This document shows, one piece after another, positions 18,762 to 26,025 of a stretch of 64,000 nt of DNA. The notes beneath the pieces were generated by a model. The model was not told where the DNA came from, ran no database searches, and saw only the letters and a list, made by a program, of their open reading frames with translations. This DNA comes from a virus: IMG/VR virus record IMGVR_UViG_3300017963_000003, positions 62,001-126,000 of that record; one strand, 5' to 3'. The position numbers were made by a program, and so were the translations under genes. The number at the start of each line of letters is the position of its first letter. Position 1 is the stretch's first letter.

Positions 18762-21032
18762 CTACCACTGACCGCGTCCCTGGTAGACCTGGCCAACCGA
18801 GCCGGAATCTGTAGCGATCTGGCGCTTACGGATCGACATACGTCGCTTCTGGTTCGCCATCTCGTCCACGATGGAATCCTGCACCAGGTGGTGCGCGCCG
18901 ACGTAGCAACGCGCGAGATCATCAGAGTCCTTGCCTCTGATCTGCCCCTTCTTGGGGTTGTAGAACTTTCGCAGATCGGGAGACCGTGTCAGTTTGAGCA
19001 GCTCAACCAGCGCTACCGACGAAGGCTGCATCTCCTCCTGAGGGGTGCCGATGACGAGCGCACCCGTGTCGGTGAGACCCACCGTGTCCCTCTGATCGGG
19101 AGGCAGCAGCTTGACACGGCCGTTGTAGGACATCCGGAGGAACCCCATGAAGTGTTCGGTCTTCAAGGTCACCTTGCGCGCCAGGATACCCATGGTGCGT
19201 AGCTGCTGTATCGTGGACTCAGAGTTCCAGTGGTCGAACGCCACTCCGCCGATCCGAATCTTCTTCTGCAAGCTCTCCACGACATCAACCACGGAGTTGA
19301 ACCAGATGTCACGGTCCACGGTGGGGACGATGCGGAGCGCGAAATCAACCACCGTACACAGCATCTCCCCCATGTGATCGTACGGGATACGCCCGGTGTT
19401 CTGAACATCCATGGCGGTCATGGCTCGACGACGATTGGCCTGGGACTCCTTGATCATCGCCCCGTCGGCACCCACGGGGATGTTGGCCCCCATGAAACTC
19501 CCCATCTGCTCCGCGAACACCACGTCCCAACCCGTGGAGGGTTCTACCCGCCCCGCCCCTGGAGGCGACTGTTGGGGCTTCTTGACAGGCACTCCGTTTT
19601 CGTCGAGCACCTCTGCGTTCGAGAACTCGCTGGCATCGATCCATTCCGGGTGGGCACAAACGAGAGCGAAAGAGTCCCAGGTCAACCCAGCATCACCGAA
19701 TATGTAGTAGGTGTTGGTGTGGTCGAGCGCACAGTGCGCCAGCTCCGATCCCACGTAATCCTTGCCCGTGGGGTCCGTGAGGTAGGTCGACTGGAAGGTC
19801 GCGATGGGTTTGCGCTCGAAGTCGACGCTCTTCCAGAACCTCTTGGGGTCGTCGACAAAAGGAGACTCGGCGTTGGGGGGATTGGCGCCGAAGTCACGCT
19901 CGGCCGCCACAGGGTCTTTGACGTACTCCTCGTCGAAGACCTCCCGAGGCATCTGCGGGTTGAACTCCCAGGTCGGACCCTTCCAGGCATAGGTGCGCTT
20001 CAGGGACCCATCAGAGGCCTTGTTGTAGGTCTCCATAGCGGGGTCATCCTGGGAAATCGGGCTGGTGACGTTGATCATCAGACCCATGAAAGCCGGAAGA
20101 TCGTTGAGGTCCACGGCGGCACGGATCGTCTTCAACGACTGGTTGAGCACACGGTACAGCTCCGTGGCCGAACGGGTACCCTCCGTATCAGAGAGACGCG
20201 CCCACTCGTCAATGGATGCCGCGATACGGGTCCTGCCGGCGACACCTCTAGAATCCGACGCGATGCGGTTGTAACGAACCTTGGCCCACCCGTCGAGGAC
20301 CGCGTCGTCGTTGGTCCGGTAGGTCCACATGTCTGAACCGGCCGGTTGTCGCTCCTCGAACCCCCGAACCCAGGACACGTACCGCTGAACCCACGGAGAG
20401 CCCTTCCGCATCTCCCGGTACTTGGCGTAGATGGTCTGCGCAGCCTGCGTGGCTGTACTGGCCGCAAAGGTGACCTCGAACCACTCCGCAGCAGCCTGCT
20501 TGAGCATCCGCTGGAGGTAGCCATGACCGAACATGGCTCGCGTGGACAGGAAGTGCTCGTAGTAGCCTCCGATGTGCGCACCCAGGTAGGACTTGCCGCT
20601 ACGCATACCGGCCAGGACGATCATCTCGTTGTACGGGATGAACATCCGGTCCCGGATCAACTCCCGCTGGGTATGGGTGCATCTTGGACAGACGAAGTCC
20701 TGGGCGCGCTCGTTCCACACGAGCAGAGTCTCGGACTCCAGGTAGATGCGAGACTTCCCCCAGCAGTCGATGTCCTCGGGCTTCATCGAGTTGCAGATCG
20801 GACAACGCGTGCAGAAAACGTCGCGCATGATCTGGTACTGCCGCGAGTGATCAAACGTTGACGGCATGTTCCAGAAATCGACCCCCGTCACCCACTCGAC
20901 GATGTTCGGTGCCGGGGTCCTCAAGTAGTCGACCTCCGGACCAGAGAGTCCGCCAGCGGTCCTCGACATCAACGACGTATCGATGTTGTTGGTGATACGG
21001 TCCAGGAAATCGAGGTTCTTGGGGTCGTTCAT
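18762..21032 (-). CDS. terL: Terminase large subunit (packaging ATPase/nuclease)
   Basis: 756 residues. A Cys cluster (CTRCPIC near 74-80 and CPRC near 115-118) precedes the ATPase domain. Walker A is LAGMRSGKSYLG at about 140-151. The Walker B/catalytic carboxylate is IAASIDEWARL at about 270-280. ERDFGANPP and the RNase-H-like strand YYIFGDAGLTWDSF mark the start of the nuclease domain. It cuts concatemeric DNA and pumps it through the portal. Start ATG 21032 overlaps the preceding stop (ATGA). The length is above the usual 450-650, mainly because of the zinc-finger N-terminus. Confidence 0.9.
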   Translation of the reverse strand: MNDPKNLDFLDRITNNIDTSLMSRTAGGLSGPEVDYLRTPAPNIVEWVTGVDFWNMPSTFDHSRQYQIMRDVFCTRCPICNSMKPEDIDCWGKSRIYLESETLLVWNERAQDFVCPRCTHTQRELIRDRMFIPYNEMIVLAGMRSGKSYLGAHIGGYYEHFLSTRAMFGHGYLQRMLKQAAAEWFEVTFAASTATQAAQTIYAKYREMRKGSPWVQRYVSWVRGFEERQPAGSDMWTYRTNDDAVLDGWAKVRYNRIASDSRGVAGRTRIAASIDEWARLSDTEGTRSATELYRVLNQSLKTIRAAVDLNDLPAFMGLMINVTSPISQDDPAMETYNKASDGSLKRTYAWKGPTWEFNPQMPREVFDEEYVKDPVAAERDFGANPPNAESPFVDDPKRFWKSVDFERKPIATFQSTYLTDPTGKDYVGSELAHCALDHTNTYYIFGDAGLTWDSFALVCAHPEWIDASEFSNAEVLDENGVPVKKPQQSPPGAGRVEPSTGWDVVFAEQMGSFMGANIPVGADGAMIKESQANRRRAMTAMDVQNTGRIPYDHMGEMLCTVVDFALRIVPTVDRDIWFNSVVDVVESLQKKIRIGGVAFDHWNSESTIQQLRTMGILARKVTLKTEHFMGFLRMSYNGRVKLLPPDQRDTVGLTDTGALVIGTPQEEMQPSSVALVELLKLTRSPDLRKFYNPKKGQIRGKDSDDLARCYVGAHHLVQDSIVDEMANQKRRMSIRKRQIATDSGSVGQVYQGRGQW

Positions 21033-21316
21033 AAGTTGACCGGCTCCAGCATGAAGCTGTTGACGCGATGCCTGCCCATGGAAATGATGATTCGGGCGTC
21101 GGGTACATCCTCCGGGACCCTGTAGGGGTGGCCGTCCAGGTAGAGCACGAGCGCCTTGATCTTGGCGATCTCCGTAACCGGCACCGTCAGCAACGCCACG
21201 TCCACGGGCTCCCCTTCCTCGTAGGCCGAGTCGTCCCGGAGGACGATCCTGCCAATGGGTCTCCCCATTCTATCACGAACCGCGTGGTCTCTCTTGAAGC
21301 TCTTCACGATAGTCAT
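21029..21316 (-). CDS. Hypothetical protein between terminase subunits, 95 aa
   Basis: Overlaps both neighbours (stop in the terL start, start in the previous stop). Basic N-terminus, then a beta-rich region ending in RIIISMGRHRVNSFML. No family recognised. The context suggests a packaging-related or conserved hypothetical role. Confidence 0.6.
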   Translation of the reverse strand: MTIVKSFKRDHAVRDRMGRPIGRIVLRDDSAYEEGEPVDVALLTVPVTEIAKIKALVLYLDGHPYRVPEDVPDARIIISMGRHRVNSFMLEPVNL

Positions 21317-22131
21317 TTTATCTTGTACTTTTTAGAAATGTTTTTCAAGACGACAGGGATGGCGTCCTTGAGCGCAGAACCCACGGTGTTCAAGACCAGG
21401 CCCTCCATCTGCTGAGGTAGAGACGAACCTGGTAACTCCCTGGCGATGTTGGACCGCATCTCTATCAGGACGTCCTTGAGCGACCCCACGGTGAGATTGA
21501 CAATCTGCTCGATGGCCTCCTGAAGGGCGGCACCCGCGATGGCCTCCGAGGACTGAAGGACCGCCAGCTCCTTCTTCATCCCCATCAGCTCCTTGATGAG
21601 CTTCTGGAAGAGCTGAATCTCTGACAGGTCGACCGGCCGGTCCTGCTCCGCACGATCCTTGGCGAGCAGCTTGCCGTTGTACATGGTCAGCCGATCCTCA
21701 GCCGCCGACACCAAGCGCTGCATGCGGCAGTAGTCCTCAACCTCCTCCGACGTCTCCGCAGGAGAGGACAGCGTCAAGAAAGGAGCCTTCGCCGCCTGAG
21801 CGCTAGCGGCCTTCGGATCGTTTCGACGCAAGTCCTTCTGCGTGTAATGGACGCCTGCGGTCAGCGCCTGCTCCATCTCCTCGACCGAGATGACGTGGCT
21901 GCGGAAATGGTTGTACACCGTGGTCTGGTGGAACGGCGTGATGTAGTTCTCGATGTCAGCGGGGTCGTGACCGGCGTTCAGGACGTCGAGCCTCGTGTTC
22001 AGCCACTCGGCTACCTGCGTACGGCTCTCCCCCAGGATGAGGACACGACGATGGGCCTCCTCCCACAAGGCAACGTCCTTGTCGAAGAGAGCGCAGAGCT
22101 TGCAGCGCGGGGAGAGTTTGAGCTTCTCCAT
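21313..22131 (-). CDS. Candidate small terminase subunit, 272 aa
   Basis: Start chosen at ATG 22131; an upstream in-frame TTG lies inside the promoter-like box. N-terminal CKLC pair and a helix-turn-helix-like region (RTQVAEWLNTRLDVLN, then TVYNHFRSH), followed by long helices in the middle and C-terminus suited to oligomerisation. It lies immediately upstream of terL in the same operon, where the DNA-recognition subunit is normally encoded. The call rests on domain style and position. Confidence 0.55.
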   Translation of the reverse strand: MEKLKLSPRCKLCALFDKDVALWEEAHRRVLILGESRTQVAEWLNTRLDVLNAGHDPADIENYITPFHQTTVYNHFRSHVISVEEMEQALTAGVHYTQKDLRRNDPKAASAQAAKAPFLTLSSPAETSEEVEDYCRMQRLVSAAEDRLTMYNGKLLAKDRAEQDRPVDLSEIQLFQKLIKELMGMKKELAVLQSSEAIAGAALQEAIEQIVNLTVGSLKDVLIEMRSNIARELPGSSLPQQMEGLVLNTVGSALKDAIPVVLKNISKKYKIK

Positions 22132-22136
22132 ACCCC

Positions 22137-22149
22137 TAATATACAACGT
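22137..22149 (-). promoter_or_regulatory. Class 2 promoter-like box (ACGTTGTATATTA)
   Basis: The minus strand reads ACGTTGTATATTAGGGG just before the candidate small terminase ATG. If used as a promoter it would make a nearly leaderless transcript, so the start point needs mapping. Confidence 0.4.
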
Positions 22150-22169
22150 CAGGCATGGAGGATCTAGCT

Positions 22170-22613
22170 CTAGCGGTCTTCGACAGCCCTTCGTACAGCG
22201 TCTTCGATGGCCGTCACAGTGATCCTGCTCGCGGAGTCCTCCTGCCGATGACGATCCTCGACCTGCTCAAGAACCTTGTTGTTCGCCTCCAGGTTGTAAG
22301 ATAGCCCGGCCAGGTACCACACGAACATAGCCCCAGACGTCAGCAGCACGAGAATGACTGCCGCGAACCCCCTCGCGTACCACTTGTACATACTCTGCAC
22401 GGCTTCCTGGTTTCGCACACTCAACTGTTCCACACCAGCGATCCTCGCTTCCTGTTCGCATGGATGCTTTGTGCCCACCTTACCGGTCAACTCGTCAATC
22501 TTCTCGTCCAAGCGCTTCACCTCAGACTTCACAACGGCTTTGTCAGACTTCTCGCCTACCTCGCGCTCCATCCAACGCTTCCAGTCCCCGGACTTATCTA
22601 CGCCATTCGCCAT
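22170..22613 (-). CDS. Single-TM coiled-coil protein, 147 aa (holin-like?)
   Basis: ATG 22613 follows CGGAGGTTG; the longer in-frame extension crosses a promoter and is rejected. About 80 charged, heptad-like residues are followed by one membrane segment (GFAAVILVLLTSGAMFVWYLAGL), then a 40-residue charged helix. This layout fits a small phage membrane protein such as a holin or spanin-like factor, but no family signature is certain. Confidence 0.6.
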   Translation of the reverse strand: MANGVDKSGDWKRWMEREVGEKSDKAVVKSEVKRLDEKIDELTGKVGTKHPCEQEARIAGVEQLSVRNQEAVQSMYKWYARGFAAVILVLLTSGAMFVWYLAGLSYNLEANNKVLEQVEDRHRQEDSASRITVTAIEDAVRRAVEDR

Positions 22614-22663
22614 TACCCGCAACCTCCGGAAGAACAAACACGCGCCGGAACTTTTCGCGGACC

Positions 22664-22695
22664 ATTCTACCCCAGTACGAGTTGGTCTTTTAAAG
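22664..22695 (-). promoter_or_regulatory. Late-type promoter (class 1)
   Basis: CTTTAAAAGACC begins 26 nt before TAGAAT (minus strand), about 50 nt upstream of the membrane protein start. Confidence 0.55.
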
Positions 22696-22834
22696 TTCGA
22701 AAATGAAGATCGAAAGACGAAAAAGTGATAGATATGGCAAGTTTCTACAAACGTTTGATCCATAGCTTCCGTGATCAATAAGATCCTATGATCATAAAGT
22801 CTAAGAAATACTAGCAGATCTGTATATTGCTGGA

Positions 22835-22865
22835 GGAAGATTCCTTGCGAAGCAAGGGATCTTCC
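22835..22865. terminator. Strong hairpin (14-bp stem, GAA loop)
   Basis: GGAAGATTCCTTGC, loop GAA, GCAAGGGATCTTCC: fully paired with a single T-G wobble. No T-run follows on either strand, so it could be a structured RNA element or protein-binding site rather than an intrinsic terminator. Confidence 0.6.
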
Positions 22866-23004
22866 GAAAGCCTGGCGGGGACCCGAAAACAGCGCAAAGA
22901 GCACAGAATTTCAAGATAGCTGGATTTTATGTACTCAGTTGTAATTCTCTGAAAGGATCGGAAAACACGTTGCATCGTATACCGAATAATGTACCTTTTT
23001 ACCT

Positions 23005-23017
23005 TAACATACAAGAA
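23005..23017 (-). promoter_or_regulatory. Class 2 promoter-like box (TTTCTTGTATGTTA)
   Basis: The minus strand reads CCTTTCTTGTATGTTAAGG. There is no gene for about 390 nt downstream, so if active it would transcribe the AT-rich non-coding region. Confidence 0.4.
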
Positions 23018-23115
23018 AGGGTTCTGTAAGGTTGACCCTTTCGTGCACCCCAGGGTAAGCGTGTACCCAGAAACTCTAAGAGTCCCGCAGAGTTAAAATT
23101 TTTTCAGAAAACGAT

Positions 23116-23628
23116 CTAGAGCTTACGGAGGGTGAAGCACTGGAGGGTATCGTCGGAGTCCCGGAACACCGCCAGCACCTGGTACCCTTGTGGGGCTAGG
23201 AAGCCGTTGAGTACCCCCAGGAACCCGATCAACGTGTGGGGGCTACCTTCGGTCTGAACAACCTGTACGTAGGGATCACGGGCCAGGACTTCGTTACAGG
23301 GAACTCTACTACCGATGAGGTCATCCACCGCAGACACGTCCAGCTCGACCAGGCGGTTCAGGTAGTCCACCCAGGACTGTGGGGTCATGTCGAAGATGTT
23401 CGGCTCGTTCGGTGGCTCCTCATCTTTCAGAACGGCCCCGTAGGACATCCCCAGGTCCTCCAGGAACCACTCCTCTACGTACTCCACTACATCACTCTCT
23501 AGGAGTCCTCCGTCTTCGTCGAAACAGTGCTCGGGGACTCTGATGACGTCTGTGAACTTGCCTGCTCCTGGGAAAGACAACCACGCTCTAACATCTCGGA
23601 GATCATCTTCTCGTGAGCTTCCAGCCAT
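23116..23628 (-). CDS. Hypothetical protein, 170 aa
   Basis: Acidic, alpha/beta protein with many Trp/Tyr/Phe in the first half. It overlaps the C-terminus of the upstream gene by 130 nt in another frame, so the true start could be later. No family recognised. Last gene before the AT-rich gap. Confidence 0.55.
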   Translation of the reverse strand: MAGSSREDDLRDVRAWLSFPGAGKFTDVIRVPEHCFDEDGGLLESDVVEYVEEWFLEDLGMSYGAVLKDEEPPNEPNIFDMTPQSWVDYLNRLVELDVSAVDDLIGSRVPCNEVLARDPYVQVVQTEGSPHTLIGFLGVLNGFLAPQGYQVLAVFRDSDDTLQCFTLRKL

Positions 23629-23945
23629 TCTCGCCTCTCTTCCTCTGCCTGAAGCCTCCCCTGGGCCTCCAGGATGGCGTTGTACAACCCCAGCAGCTCG
23701 CGTCCCGGTTGGAGCTGGAGCGAAGTCTCCACGATCTCCGGACCGCCCTGTTCCGCGTAGACCACGGTACCTGCGGCGATGTGAGCGATCACGACCCGAC
23801 GCAGACCCTGGAGTATCTCCCCCTCGGTGACCTTGGCCCCCTCCAGTGCTTCGTTGATCTCCGAGTACAGGAGTTCTCGTGGGTTGCCGTGCTCGTCGAG
23901 GTAGGTGGACTGTAGGCGCTCGAACAGTGCTTGCAGTCGGTTCAA
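23499..23945 (-). CDS. Hypothetical helical protein, 148 aa
   Basis: Probable TTG start at 23945 overlapping the previous stop. Helical and Glu-rich, ending in a Ser/Thr-rich tail that overlaps the next gene. No recognisable domain. Part of a run of tightly overlapping small genes (25.2-23.1 kb). Confidence 0.55.
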   Translation of the reverse strand: MNRLQALFERLQSTYLDEHGNPRELLYSEINEALEGAKVTEGEILQGLRRVVIAHIAAGTVVYAEQGGPEIVETSLQLQPGRELLGLYNAILEAQGRLQAEEERREWLEAHEKMISEMLERGCLSQEQASSQTSSESPSTVSTKTEDS

Positions 23946-24190
23946 CCCACCGCCCCCTTCATAGGACTCCAGAAGCGCTCAGGGACTTCCTCGGGGTCGA
24001 AGATGTAGCGACACTGGTCGCAACGGTGAAGTCTGCCGTGATGGTCAGGCTCGATGATCGCCCCCGTGGGCTTGCAGATGTTCTGTTCGGGGAACTTCGT
24101 GTACTGCACGAGGTGCTCGCAGTCATCGGCACAGAAGTTGGGACCGAACTTGTCGCTGGTCTTGACCTGGAAAGTCGTCTCTTGGATCAT
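23942..24190 (-). CDS. Small Cys/His zinc-binding protein, 82 aa
   Basis: ATG 24190 follows GGCAGGAGA. Contains FCADDCEHL, a central Cys, then HRCDQCRYIF: a likely pair of metal-binding knuckles. The start overlaps the previous stop (ATGA). Function unknown. Confidence 0.6.
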   Translation of the reverse strand: MIQETTFQVKTSDKFGPNFCADDCEHLVQYTKFPEQNICKPTGAIIEPDHHGRLHRCDQCRYIFDPEEVPERFWSPMKGAVG

Positions 24191-24552
24191 TCTCCTGCCT
24201 CCGAATCTAGGTACAGTTGGATGTGCATTGAGGGCCTGGGGTACGGAAGGTGCCACCTGCGGATGACGCGACCTCGTACTTTTTGGTCCACCCACACGCA
24301 GGCACCCTTCTTGTTCTTGGCCTCCCTGGCCTCCAGGATACGCTCCTCTTCCTTGTCCCTCACACGGACCACCGTCGGGTAGAACCCTGGGATGGACGGT
24401 GCATCGGTGGTCATGAACCCATTCAGAAAGTTCTCCCACACCTCTAGCTCTTCTCGCCCTTCGAGGAGGCACTTCTCACAGATGAGCTGACCTCGGTCAC
24501 CCATGGGTTCCGGATCAGCGAGAACGTGGACATAGGGGTTAGTCGCTCGCAT
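24187..24552 (-). CDS. Hypothetical protein with CxxC, 121 aa
   Basis: ATG 24552 is preferred over 24579 because it follows CAGGAGCAG. Contains LICEKCLLEG, then a beta-rich C-terminus (GACVWVDQKVRGRVIRRW). Overlaps neighbours on both sides. No family recognised. Confidence 0.55.
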   Translation of the reverse strand: MRATNPYVHVLADPEPMGDRGQLICEKCLLEGREELEVWENFLNGFMTTDAPSIPGFYPTVVRVRDKEEERILEAREAKNKKGACVWVDQKVRGRVIRRWHLPYPRPSMHIQLYLDSEAGE

Positions 24553-24877
24553 CGACTGCTCCTGTTGCTTGCGACCCATAGGGCAACGACCGTAGCTCTA
24601 GAGGCTCCAGTCTCCCTTCGAGTGCAGCGATCTTGGTTTCGTGCTCTTCAAGAATCGCGCTGACCTCGGTGTTGAGGCGTTCGTTCTCCTGCACGAGAGC
24701 ACTGTTGATGGATTCGAGGTGGGCGATACGCTCCATGAGCTTCTGATTGGTCTCCAGCGCCCGTCGGAGGAGGTCAGGTAGGTCTTGCAGCCCTCCGAGC
24801 TGGTTCAGAGCGGCTTGGGCCTGCTGACGTACCTGCTTAGCCTTCGGAGGGGTTCTCTTTATCTTCCTCTGCGACAT
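24539..24877 (-). CDS. Coiled-coil protein, 112 aa
   Basis: Starts at MSQRKIK (ATG 24877, behind AGGAGAGG). Basic N-terminus, then a long Leu/Glu heptad region (LMERIAHLESINSALVQEN). Probably oligomeric. Unknown function. Confidence 0.6.
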   Translation of the reverse strand: MSQRKIKRTPPKAKQVRQQAQAALNQLGGLQDLPDLLRRALETNQKLMERIAHLESINSALVQENERLNTEVSAILEEHETKIAALEGRLEPLELRSLPYGSQATGAVDASD

Positions 24878-25202
24878 CAACCTCTCCTGGCAAACCCAGC
24901 TCACACACGACCTCCCACAAGGACAACGCGAGGAGACCCCCACGGGCCTCGTCCCCCTTGTCCTTCAGCTCACCCGCGATTTGGATAGAGCGAGCAAGAC
25001 AGGTCCGGATCACCTCTTCGTAGATGGAAGCCTCGGCGTGGAGTACCTCTTCCTCCGTCAGACCCTCGTCGATGGTCTTCGTGACCACCCCGAGTGCACG
25101 AAGCACTGATGCCTCCAGAAGGTCCAAAACAGGTTTTGTCGAGGTCTCGATGAGGGCTGTCAGATCGGAACGTTCGAGCACCTTCTCTTCGAAATCTGGC
25201 AT
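24837..25202 (-). CDS. Acidic helical protein, 121 aa
   Basis: First gene after the class 2 box at 25238. Predominantly alpha-helical and acidic. It overlaps the next gene by 41 nt. No family recognised. Confidence 0.6.
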   Translation of the reverse strand: MPDFEEKVLERSDLTALIETSTKPVLDLLEASVLRALGVVTKTIDEGLTEEEVLHAEASIYEEVIRTCLARSIQIAGELKDKGDEARGGLLALSLWEVVCELGLPGEVDVAEEDKENPSEG

Positions 25203-25237
25203 AAGGGCACCTCTCTATAGTAGACAGATCACACCCA

Positions 25238-25251
25238 TAATATACAAGAAA
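25238..25251 (-). promoter_or_regulatory. Class 2 promoter-like box (TTTCTTGTATATTA)
   Basis: The minus strand reads CTTTCTTGTATATTATGGG about 35 nt upstream of the 121-aa gene. A good copy of the shared box without a -35 element. Confidence 0.5.
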
Positions 25252-25267
25252 GAGTCAGAGGGGAAGG

Positions 25268-25837
25268 CTACTTCTCGACAGGAACGCCAGGAGGGGTGTC
25301 GGTGCGGAAGAAGTACTCGCTGGCTTTCCAATACACCTGGAGGTATAGAGGAGAGACCTCCGGAGGCTTCCACTTCTCTGTATCCGGGATCGGACCGAGC
25401 CCTTCTACGTCACCCGCTCCGGGAAGCTTGCCAGCCTTCATGACACGTCCAACACCTTCAGAACAGAACAGTCTGTGGTGCCGGTGAACGGGTTTGAGAA
25501 TCGTCTTACCGAACAGACGGAAGACGATCAACTTGAACAACCCCCAGAGGAGCCCACGCCAATCGTACTTGGCACCGACGAAGTCCGTGATCGTCCTGAG
25601 TGCCGGCCAGAGGTCGTTCTTGCACTCGTAGCACTCGATGTAGTTGATCCGGTCGAGCTTCTCCACGGGTAGCTTCCTGACGCCATGCTCGTTGATCTCA
25701 ACGGCCCACCAGCCACCCCACTCCTTGGACTCGTAGAGGATGAACGAGTGGTTGACGTTCGTCCGCATCGCCCACTGAAGAAGCTTCCCGTACCAGGCGT
25801 TGCTCCCAGTGACGCAAAACAGGATACGAGAACTCAC
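25268..25837 (-). CDS. Permuted NlpC/P60-like (YiiX/LRAT-type) papain-fold protein
   Basis: 189 residues from GTG 25837 (GTGA overlap with the previous stop). The candidate catalytic His lies in VNHSFILYES and the candidate nucleophile Cys in RLFCSEGV. His before Cys is the order of circularly permuted NlpC/P60 (YiiX/YaeF) proteins. The spacing and the FVGAKYDW phrase fit. These enzymes act on amides, lipids or cell-wall peptides; in a phage it could aid lysis or entry. No signal peptide is seen. Substrate unknown. Confidence 0.62.
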   Translation of the reverse strand: MSSRILFCVTGSNAWYGKLLQWAMRTNVNHSFILYESKEWGGWWAVEINEHGVRKLPVEKLDRINYIECYECKNDLWPALRTITDFVGAKYDWRGLLWGLFKLIVFRLFGKTILKPVHRHHRLFCSEGVGRVMKAGKLPGAGDVEGLGPIPDTEKWKPPEVSPLYLQVYWKASEYFFRTDTPPGVPVEK

Positions 25838-26016
25838 GGAGCGACCTCAACCCAGGACGAGCCGTCCCAGACCTTCAGAGCCTCGGCCTGGGTATCGAAG
25901 ATGACCTCCTTCGGTGAAGGGGAAGAGGGGTAGTTGGACACCCCGTCGACGTCCTTCGAAGGGAGTAGTGACCGCAGCATCTTCTTCACGTCGGACTTCT
26001 TGATCTTTGGAGTCAT
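25834..26016 (-). CDS. Small protein, 60 aa
   Basis: ATG 26016 follows GGAGGTACAG. The C-terminal half, IFDTQAEALKVWDGSSWVEV, resembles the small beta motif that caps many phage fibre proteins. It lies just downstream of the beta-helix protein and overlaps the papain-fold gene. Confidence 0.55.
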   Translation of the reverse strand: MTPKIKKSDVKKMLRSLLPSKDVDGVSNYPSSPSPKEVIFDTQAEALKVWDGSSWVEVAP

Positions 26017-26025
26017 CTGTACCTC

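Larger units (their letters stand above)
22700..23115. other. AT-rich non-coding region beside terminase genes
   Basis: About 415 bp with clearly higher AT content than the flanks. Minus-strand frames exist (for example 22811-23014) but lack a ribosome site and have atypical composition. It contains a class 2 promoter-like box at 23005 pointing left, a 14-bp hairpin at 22835-22865 and a weaker inverted repeat near 23072-23100. Possibilities are a small RNA gene, a packaging or replication signal, or a regulatory region. Confidence 0.6.

Noticed and set aside
19230-20336. 368-codon plus-strand ORF opposite terL
   Set aside because: Antisense shadow of the terminase gene, whose Walker and nuclease motifs are clear.
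22614-22904. N-terminal extension of the TM protein gene to 22904
   Set aside because: Crosses the class 1 promoter and the AT-rich hairpin region, and has atypical composition; ATG 22613 has a good ribosome site.
22811-23014. 67-codon ORF in the AT-rich gap
   Set aside because: No ribosome site, atypical composition, and it overlaps the hairpin; more likely non-coding.
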